From: Cycloclasticus sp.
Lineage (GTDB): Bacteria; Pseudomonadota; Gammaproteobacteria; Methylococcales; Cycloclasticaceae
Assembly: GCA_018066825.1 (NCBI GenBank)
Contig: JAGPVU010000124.1
Coordinates: 1-11,212 of the forward strand
DNA length: 11,212 nt
Direction of reading: 5' to 3'
Made by a program: the position numbers and the translations under genes. This document shows positions 5,213 to 11,212 of this stretch, one piece after another. Numbering within the stretch: position 1 is the first letter of the stretch; each line of letters begins with the position of its first letter. The notes below the pieces were generated by a model that saw nothing but the letters and a program-made list of their open reading frames with translations, was not told where the DNA came from and ran no database searches.

Positions 5213-7240
5213 ATGATGTTCAAACAGCTTTTTACGCCAATAAAAATTGGCTCTTTGACTTTGCCCAATCGAATTATTATGGGCTCGATGCATACAGGTT
5301 TAGACCATACTGATGATCCCTTTGGCCGTTTAGCTGAGTTCTATAAAGAACGCGCCCAAGGTGGCGCTTCACTTATTGTCACTGGGGGTGTTTCACCCAA
5401 CGAAGAAGGTTTGATCGCACCGGGTGCGATGATGCTGACCGAAGCAAATCAAGTCGCATCTTACAAAATCATTACCGATACAGTGCAGCAACAAGGCAGC
5501 CACATCATCATGCAAATTCTGCATGCAGGACGCTATGCTAAGCATGACCACCTTGTAGCGCCTAGCGCAATACGCTCCCCCATTAATCGTTTTGAACCCA
5601 GCGCGATGACCGAGGCGCAGATTTTACAGACCATCGATGATTTTGTTCATTGTGCCGATTTAGCGCAACAAGCTGGTTTTAGTGGCATTGAATTACTCGG
5701 CTCTGAAGGCTATTTACTGAATGAATTTACCGCCCCACGGACTAATCATCGTAACGATCAATGGGGCGGCAACTTTGAAAACCGTGCGCGCTTTCCGTTA
5801 AGCATTATTCGTAACATTAGAAAAAAACTAGGCACTGATTTTTTTATCCAATACCGCATGTCAGTACTTGAATTAGTGGAAGACGGCTGGAACATTGAAG
5901 AAGCCCAATTATTTGCCCAGGCGTTAGAAAAAGCGGGTGTCGATTTAATTAATACCGGTATTGGTTGGCACGAAGCTTCTATTCCAACCATTGCCATGAC
6001 CGTACCACGTGGGGCCTTTAGCTGGGCCACCGCTAAAATAAAACAAGCGGTCAATATTCCGGTTGCTGCGGCTAATCGAATTAATACCGCCGAGCTAGCG
6101 GAAGAGATTATCCAACGCGGTGATGCGGACATGGTTTACTTATCCCGCGCTTTTCTTGCAGACCCCGACTTTGTACTCAAAGCCAAGCAACAACGTAGCC
6201 AAGAGATCAACACATGCATCGCGTGTAACCAATCCTGCTTAGATCATTTATTTAACAATAAAACGGTCAGTTGCTTGGTCAACCCGCGCGCCTGCCACGA
6301 AACGATTTACCGACTAAAGCCTAAAACCACAACACCACAGAAGATCGCAGTGATTGGTGCCGGTGCCGCAGGCTTATCCTTTTCAATTGAAGCCGCAAAG
6401 CAAGGGCATGATATTACCTTGTTTGAAGCCTCAGCTAGCATTGGCGGTCAATTATTACTCGCACGTAAAGTACCCGGTAAAGAAGAGTTTGATGAGTTAC
6501 TCAGGTATTTCCAGGTGATGCTGGACAAACACGCAATCAACTTACAATTAAATTGTCGTGCTGATGCGCAACAACTTAAAGCCGCCGGTTTTGATACCGT
6601 TGTGCTCGCCTCAGGCATCAAACCACGTCAATTAACCCTGCCCGGTAGTGATCAACCTAATGTATTAAGCTATGAACAGGCCTTTAATTCACCTGAGAAG
6701 GTAGGTCAGCGCGTTATCATTATTGGTGCCGGTGGAATTGGCTATGATATGGCCGAATTTTTGAGTCATCAAACAACAAATAATAATCCGTTGACCGAAT
6801 TTAACAATAATTGGGGCATTGATTCTGAAGGGACGCAACCTGGCGCGTTGCTACAATCTCCATTAAAACCTACAAAATCAACACGCGACATTACATTAGT
6901 CCAACGTAAAGCCGATAAATTTGGTCGCACATTAGGCAAAACCACTGGCTGGATTCATCAAACAGAGTTACAAAAACGTGGCGTTAAAACCTTAGGTGAT
7001 TTAAGTTATGACAAGATTGATAGTGCCGGTTTGCATATTACCCATCAAGGCGAAGCCAAAATATTGCCTGCTGATACCGTTGTTGTTTGCGCCGGACAAG
7101 AAGCACGTGATGAGTTAGCTGATTCGCTAGGCAGCACATTTAAAGCACTCCATCGAATTGGTGGTGTTAATGAAGTCCGTGAGCTTGATGCTGCGAAGGC
7201 CATTTCTGACGCACACCAACTCGCTTATCAATTAAATTAA
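5213..7240 (+). CDS. fadH: NADPH-dependent 2,4-dienoyl-CoA reductase
   Basis: A 675-residue flavo-iron-sulfur enzyme that reduces 2,4-dienoyl-CoA to an enoyl-CoA during beta-oxidation of unsaturated acyl chains, using NADPH. It resembles E. coli FadH (672 aa) along its whole length. An old-yellow-enzyme TIM barrel with FMN (about 1-330) holds the catalytic Tyr167 (GSEGY) and His253 (GWHEA). The 4Fe-4S ligands are Cys335, Cys338, Cys342 and Cys354 (CIACNQSC, then SCLVNPRACHE). The C-terminal half has two dinucleotide-binding motifs, GAGAAG (382-387) and GAGGIG (505-510), and a conserved GKTTGWIH segment. All key residues are present. The start reads ATGATG with no clear ribosome site; beginning at the second ATG (5216) would make the catalytic residue numbers equal to E. 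coli's Tyr166, His252 and Cys334. The gene leads the rightward operon, 15 bp before the thiolase. Confidence 0.95.
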   Translation: MMFKQLFTPIKIGSLTLPNRIIMGSMHTGLDHTDDPFGRLAEFYKERAQGGASLIVTGGVSPNEEGLIAPGAMMLTEANQVASYKIITDTVQQQGSHIIMQILHAGRYAKHDHLVAPSAIRSPINRFEPSAMTEAQILQTIDDFVHCADLAQQAGFSGIELLGSEGYLLNEFTAPRTNHRNDQWGGNFENRARFPLSIIRNIRKKLGTDFFIQYRMSVLELVEDGWNIEEAQLFAQALEKAGVDLINTGIGWHEASIPTIAMTVPRGAFSWATAKIKQAVNIPVAAANRINTAELAEEIIQRGDADMVYLSRAFLADPDFVLKAKQQRSQEINTCIACNQSCLDHLFNNKTVSCLVNPRACHETIYRLKPKTTTPQKIAVIGAGAAGLSFSIEAAKQGHDITLFEASASIGGQLLLARKVPGKEEFDELLRYFQVMLDKHAINLQLNCRADAQQLKAAGFDTVVLASGIKPRQLTLPGSDQPNVLSYEQAFNSPEKVGQRVIIIGAGGIGYDMAEFLSHQTTNNNPLTEFNNNWGIDSEGTQPGALLQSPLKPTKSTRDITLVQRKADKFGRTLGKTTGWIHQTELQKRGVKTLGDLSYDKIDSAGLHITHQGEAKILPADTVVVCAGQEARDELADSLGSTFKALHRIGGVNEVRELDAAKAISDAHQLAYQLN

Positions 7241-7255
7241 TTAAAGGAAACGACC

Positions 7256-8461
7256 ATGTTAGATGCGTATATTTACGATGGGGCTAGAACCCCCTTTGGC
7301 AAATATTGTGGTGCGCTTGCCCACGTTAGACCTGACGATCTCGCCGCCGGTGTTATAAAAGCCCTTGTTGAACGGAACAAATTTGACCCCTTGTTAATTG
7401 ATGACGTCATCCTTGGTTGCGTTTGTCAATCCGGTGAAGACAGCCGTAATGTCGCCCGTTACGCCAGCCTACTCGCGGGGATGCCTGTTGAAGTTAGCGC
7501 ACAAACGGTTAATCGATTGTGCGCCAGTAGCCTTGCTGCAATAATCGACTCGGCGCGCGCCATCACTTGCGGCGAAGGCAGTGTTTATATCGCTGGCGGT
7601 GTAGAAAGCATGACCCGAGCACCGTTGACCTTTAATAAAAGCAATACCGCCTTTAGTAAAGACATACAAGTTTACGACAGCGCTATCGGTGCGCGCTTCC
7701 CTAATACCGAGATAGGTAAAAAATTCGGTCATGAATCAATGCCAGAAACCGCAGACAACGTCGCCAAAGCCGAAAACATAAGCCGAGAATCGTGTGATAA
7801 ATTCGCCTTTAATTCACAACAAAAATGGGCTGCGGCAACAGCTAAAGGTTACTTTACTGAAGAAATTGTGGCCGTCAGCATCCCGCAAAAAAGAGGCAAA
7901 GCACCCCTGATCGTTGACACCGACGAGCACCCTCGTGCTGAGGCAACCTTAGATAAAATGGCGAGCATGGGCAGCTTATTTCAAGACGGTGTTGTCACCG
8001 CCGCTAACGCATCCGGCATCAATGACGGCGCCAGCGCCGTATTAATAGCCAACCGTGAGTTTGGTACTCGACATCAAATAACACCTATCGCACGCGTCTT
8101 AGGCGGCGCTACAGCCGGCGTTGAACCTAGCCTTATGGGTTTAGGCCCTGTGCCAGCGTGTAAAAAAATACTAGCACGTCTAGGCTTAACCTTGGATCAA
8201 ATGGATGTTATCGAAATAAACGAAGCCTTTGCCGCCCAAGTTTTAGGCGATCTGAAACAATTGGGTCTGGCAGAAGATGACCCGCGCATTAATCCAAATG
8301 GTGGTGCCATTTCGGTGGGCCACCCATTAGGCGCTTCTGGTGCCCGCTTAGCCTTAACCGCAGCACGACAGTTACAACGCTCAGGTGGGCGTTATGCATT
8401 AATCTCCATGTGCGTTGGCGTCGGCCAAGGTATCGCCATGGTTATTGAACGAGGCGAATAA
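7256..8461 (+). CDS. Acetyl-CoA acyltransferase (thiolase, PcaF/PaaJ-like)
   Basis: A complete 401-residue type-II thiolase that cleaves a 3-oxoacyl-CoA with CoA to acetyl-CoA and a shortened acyl-CoA. The catalytic nucleophile is Cys89 (NRLCAS); the others are NEAF (322-325), His356 in GHPLGASGAR and Cys386 in MCVGVGQG. The stretch GEDSRNVARYASLLAG and the SMPETADNVA motif closely recall beta-ketoadipyl-CoA thiolases (PcaF, PaaJ), which act on dicarboxylic 3-oxoacyl-CoA. This is suggestive, not proof, because other 400-residue thiolases share parts of it. The nucleophile motif reads CASSL where CxSGL/M is usual, so a glycine is replaced by Ser92. AAAGGA lies eight bases before the start. It sits 15 bp after fadH and 46 bp before pntA. 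Confidence 0.92.
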   Translation: MLDAYIYDGARTPFGKYCGALAHVRPDDLAAGVIKALVERNKFDPLLIDDVILGCVCQSGEDSRNVARYASLLAGMPVEVSAQTVNRLCASSLAAIIDSARAITCGEGSVYIAGGVESMTRAPLTFNKSNTAFSKDIQVYDSAIGARFPNTEIGKKFGHESMPETADNVAKAENISRESCDKFAFNSQQKWAAATAKGYFTEEIVAVSIPQKRGKAPLIVDTDEHPRAEATLDKMASMGSLFQDGVVTAANASGINDGASAVLIANREFGTRHQITPIARVLGGATAGVEPSLMGLGPVPACKKILARLGLTLDQMDVIEINEAFAAQVLGDLKQLGLAEDDPRINPNGGAISVGHPLGASGARLALTAARQLQRSGGRYALISMCVGVGQGIAMVIERGE

Positions 8462-8507
8462 ATAATCAACCCTTCATCATTCTCTAAAAAATACTGGAAT
8501 ATGTTTT

Positions 8508-10046
8508 ATGAAAATCGGAATCCCTAAAGAAATCCATCCTGGCGAGCGCCGGGTTGCAGCCACCCCAGCGTCTATTAAAAAACTACAAAAGCTTGGCTTT
8601 GAGGTCATCGTAGAAACCCAAGCGGGTCAAGCCGCTACCTTTGTCGATGACAGTTATCGGCAAGCCGGTGCCCAGATTGCACCTGACGCAGCATCAGTCT
8701 GGTCGCAAGCCGATATTATATTTAAAGTCAGAGCGCCCGAATTTAATACCGAACTCAATATTGATGAGTGCGACTTAATCAAAGACGATCAAACCTTAAT
8801 CAGTTTTATGCAGGCGGCTCAAAATGATGATTTACTGAAGAAATTAGCCAGCAAAAATTGTAATGTGCTGGCGATTGACTCTGTACCCCGTATTTCCCGC
8901 TCACAAAAAATGGATGCCTTGAGTTCCATGGCCAACATTGCCGGTTACCGCGCAATTACCGAAGCCGCTAATGTATTTGGTCGTTTCTTTACCGGCCAAA
9001 TAACCGCTGCTGGTCGTGTACCACCTGCTAAAGTAATGGTTATAGGCGCTGGTGTTGCTGGTTTGTCCGCCATTGGTACAGCTAATAGCATGGGCGCTAT
9101 TGTTCGAGCCTTCGACACACGTCCAGAAGTGGCTGAACAAATTGAAAGTCTCGGCGCCGAATTTCTAATGCTTGATTTTGAAGAAGACGGTACGGGCGAA
9201 GGCGGTTATGCCAAAGTCATGTCTAAAGAATTTATCGACGCTGAAATGGCCTTGTTCAGGGCGCAAGCCGCAGAAGTCGACATCATCGTGACCACCGCGT
9301 TAATTCCAGGACGCCCTGCCCCGAAACTTATTTTGGCCGATATGGTTGAATTAATGAAAGAAGGCAGTGTGATTGTTGATCTAGCCGCAGAAAATGGCGG
9401 TAACTGTGAATTAACCGAACCGGGTCAAGCGGTTGTCAAACATGGCGTCACTATTATTGGTTACACCGATTTACCGAGCCGCTTAGCGACACAGTCTAGT
9501 AATTTATACGCCAATAACTTAGTTCACCTAATGAGCGACCTGTGTAAAAGCGGCGAGTTCAATATCGATATGGATGATGTTGTCATTCGTGGTACCACCG
9601 TTGTGCATAAAGGCGAAGTCACCTTTCCTGCGCCACCACTCGCGCCACCGCCAGCACCTAAACCGGTAACTAAAGTCGTTGAAGAAGAGATTGATGAGGG
9701 GCCTAAAAAAATCAACCTACCGTTATTTATTGTTAGCACTTTAGTATTGTTAGGCATTGGCTTTAGCGCACCCGCGTCATTTTTGCCTCATTTTACTGTT
9801 TTTGTGTTGGCCTGCTTTGTGGGTTACCAAGTGGTCTGGAGCGTTACGCCCTCATTACACACCCCATTAATGAGTGTGACCAATGCCATTTCGGGCATTA
9901 TTATTATCGGCGCGATGGCTCAAATATCCGGGCCTATTGATAGCCCAATCACCATTTTATCTGCAATCGCCGTATTGATTGCTTCAATTAATATTGGTGG
10001 CGGCTTTGCGGTAACGCAACGCATGTTACGCATGTTCAGAAAATAG
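8508..10046 (+). CDS. pntA: NAD(P) transhydrogenase subunit alpha
   Basis: A complete 512-residue alpha subunit of the proton-translocating transhydrogenase, which uses the proton-motive force to reduce NADP+ with NADH. It follows E. coli PntA (510 aa) throughout. The N-terminal alanine-dehydrogenase-like NAD(H) domain (dI) includes RRVAATP, DSVPRISR and the nucleotide motif GAGVAG at 180-185, followed by FDTRPEV. A Pro-rich linker spans about 373-386. Four hydrophobic segments between about 404 and 505 form the membrane part, including the conserved LHTPLMSVTNAISG. This is the fused alpha form, not the split PntAA/PntAB arrangement common in Alphaproteobacteria. The ribosome site is weak (GGAA). 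No terminator is seen between it and the thiolase, so co-transcription with fadH is likely. Confidence 0.96.
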   Translation: MKIGIPKEIHPGERRVAATPASIKKLQKLGFEVIVETQAGQAATFVDDSYRQAGAQIAPDAASVWSQADIIFKVRAPEFNTELNIDECDLIKDDQTLISFMQAAQNDDLLKKLASKNCNVLAIDSVPRISRSQKMDALSSMANIAGYRAITEAANVFGRFFTGQITAAGRVPPAKVMVIGAGVAGLSAIGTANSMGAIVRAFDTRPEVAEQIESLGAEFLMLDFEEDGTGEGGYAKVMSKEFIDAEMALFRAQAAEVDIIVTTALIPGRPAPKLILADMVELMKEGSVIVDLAAENGGNCELTEPGQAVVKHGVTIIGYTDLPSRLATQSSNLYANNLVHLMSDLCKSGEFNIDMDDVVIRGTTVVHKGEVTFPAPPLAPPPAPKPVTKVVEEEIDEGPKKINLPLFIVSTLVLLGIGFSAPASFLPHFTVFVLACFVGYQVVWSVTPSLHTPLMSVTNAISGIIIIGAMAQISGPIDSPITILSAIAVLIASINIGGGFAVTQRMLRMFRK

Positions 10047-10057
10047 AGGAATAACTG

Positions 10058-11212
10058 ATGTCTGAAGGTATGTTGATCGCGTCATATATTGGCGCAAGTA
10101 TTTTGTTTATCCTTAGCCTTGGTGGTTTAAGCCATCAAGAAACCGCTCAGCGAGGTAATCTCTACGGTGTTATTGGTATGACCTTGGCTATCCTAGTTAC
10201 CATCTTGAGCGACCAAGTCAGCGCCTATGGTTTATTATTAACCATGGTCATTACTGGACTGGTGATAGGCAAATGGTTAGCCTCGCGGGTCGAGATGACA
10301 CAAATGCCCGAGCTAATCGCGGTATTACACAGCTTTGTTGGTATGGCGGCCGTGCTCGTTGGCTTATCCAGCTCATTAAGTGGGGCTGAATTTGCTACCC
10401 ATGCAGAAAAAATAATCCATGAAGTGGAAATATTTCTAGGTATCTTTATTGGTGGCGTTACCTTCACCGGCTCAATCGTTGCCTTTGGTAAATTGCGCGG
10501 CAGCATTTCGAGTACGCCCTTGATGCTACCGGGCCGTCACCTTTTAAATCTATCGCTTATCATCTCATCGGTTGTTTTAGGCGTGTTTTTTATCTCAGCG
10601 AGTCCTGACACTGCCTTAATACTTCTACTAATAATGACGGTTTTATCCTTTATTCTTGGTTTCCATTTGGTCATGGCCATTGGTGGTGCGGATATGCCTG
10701 TCGTTATTTCAATGCTGAATAGCTATTCAGGCTGGGCGGCGGCAGCAACGGGTTTTATGCTTTCCAACGACTTATTAATTATCGTCGGCGCCTTGGTGGG
10801 TAGTAGCGGTGCAATTTTGAGTTACATCATGTGCCGTGCAATGAACCGTTCATTTGTTAGTGTTATTTTAGGTGGCTTTGGTGCTAAAAAAGTCAGTTCA
10901 ACTAGCGCTGATGATGGCCCTAAAGAACACATCGTTATTCACGCTGAAGAAGTCGCCGACATATTAACCCATGCCGATAGCGTTATTATTGTCCCGGGTT
11001 ATGGTATGGCGGTTGCACAAGCACAAAACACCGTGTCTGAAATCACGCGTTATCTAAAAGACAAAGGCATTAAGGTTCGATTCGGCATTCACCCAGTGGC
11101 CGGACGCTTACCGGGGCATATGAATGTGTTGCTGGCTGAAGCTCGTGTTCCCTACGATATTGTATTGGAAATGGATGAACTAAATGACGACTTCCCTGAT
11201 ACCGATGTGGTG
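10058..11212 (+). CDS. pntB: NAD(P) transhydrogenase subunit beta, partial (first 385 codons)
   Basis: I translated this gene from the ATG at 10058; the frame is open to the last base. It gives 385 residues of a protein that is about 462 in E. coli, so roughly the last 75 are missing. It carries the membrane domain dII (several hydrophobic helices between about 5 and 270), with the proton-channel histidine at 91 in AVLHSFVGMAAVLVG, exactly at the E. coli number. It then enters the NADP(H)-binding domain dIII, with GYGMAVAQAQ at 314-323 and GIHPVAGRLPGHMNVLLAEA (343-362). It assembles with PntA in the inner membrane and makes NADPH. AGAGGA stands about 9 bases before the ATG, and the gap from pntA is 11 bp, so the pair is an ordinary pntAB unit. 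Confidence 0.96.
   Translation, partial: MSEGMLIASYIGASILFILSLGGLSHQETAQRGNLYGVIGMTLAILVTILSDQVSAYGLLLTMVITGLVIGKWLASRVEMTQMPELIAVLHSFVGMAAVLVGLSSSLSGAEFATHAEKIIHEVEIFLGIFIGGVTFTGSIVAFGKLRGSISSTPLMLPGRHLLNLSLIISSVVLGVFFISASPDTALILLLIMTVLSFILGFHLVMAIGGADMPVVISMLNSYSGWAAAATGFMLSNDLLIIVGALVGSSGAILSYIMCRAMNRSFVSVILGGFGAKKVSSTSADDGPKEHIVIHAEEVADILTHADSVIIVPGYGMAVAQAQNTVSEITRYLKDKGIKVRFGIHPVAGRLPGHMNVLLAEARVPYDIVLEMDELNDDFPDTDVV

Noticed and set aside
5758..6132. A 124-codon open frame on the minus strand inside fadH
   Set aside because: It is antisense to a strongly conserved part of FadH that contains the catalytic histidine, and no ribosome site or known domain supports it.
5213..7240. FadH-like protein as a naphthoyl-CoA-type old yellow enzyme of anaerobic ring reduction
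   Set aside because: Full-length agreement with E. coli FadH, including GSMHTGL, LHAGRY and GKTTGWIH segments, favours an ordinary 2,4-dienoyl-CoA reductase.
8462..8507. Terminator or separate promoter between the thiolase and pntA
   Set aside because: No hairpin with a T-run and no convincing -35/-10 pair is visible in these 46 bases.
10225..10506. A 93-codon open frame on the minus strand
   Set aside because: It is antisense to the membrane domain of pntB, whose plus-strand translation matches PntB without a break.

Overview
The window looks like part of a proteobacterial, probably gammaproteobacterial, chromosome of moderate GC. The two complete genes most similar to well-known enzymes (2,4-dienoyl-CoA reductase FadH and transhydrogenase subunit PntA) are of the Escherichia coli type, and PntA is the fused form. 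I see no transposase, phage gene, tRNA, rRNA or CRISPR array, and almost all of the sequence is coding.

There are two divergent gene sets around a 143-bp intergenic region (5070-5212). Leftward (minus strand, transcribed from 5069 down to 1) lie a crotonase-fold enoyl-CoA hydratase/isomerase, an acyl-CoA dehydrogenase, a CitE-like CoA-ester lyase, a mesaconyl-CoA-hydratase-like double hot-dog protein, an alpha/beta hydrolase and the first 102 codons of a short-chain dehydrogenase that resembles 2-hydroxycyclohexanecarboxyl-CoA dehydrogenase. Gaps are short (9 to 59 bp) and one junction overlaps by 4 bp, so this reads as one operon. Rightward (plus strand) lie fadH, a PcaF-like thiolase, pntA and the first 385 codons of pntB, again tightly spaced.

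The genes make most sense together as a CoA-thioester catabolic island. The dehydrogenase, hydratases, SDR and thiolase supply the steps of a beta-oxidation cycle. FadH removes double bonds using NADPH, and PntAB can make that NADPH. The lyase plus Mch-like hydratase can cleave a branched or dicarboxylic intermediate. The substrate cannot be read from the sequence. The BadH-like SDR, the PcaF-like thiolase and the CitE/Mch pair together point to a ring-derived, branched or dicarboxylic acyl-CoA more than to an ordinary fatty acid. No CoA ligase, CoA transferase or regulator gene lies in the window, so activation and control must be encoded elsewhere.

The most notable non-coding signal is an 18-bp imperfect palindrome that fits exactly into the spacer of a good leftward promoter (perfect TTGACA -35, 17-bp spacing). 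This is a textbook position for a repressor site. Two enzymes have non-standard active sites: the crotonase lacks one of the two catalytic glutamates, and the acyl-CoA dehydrogenase lacks the usual C-terminal glutamate but has one at the isovaleryl-CoA dehydrogenase position.
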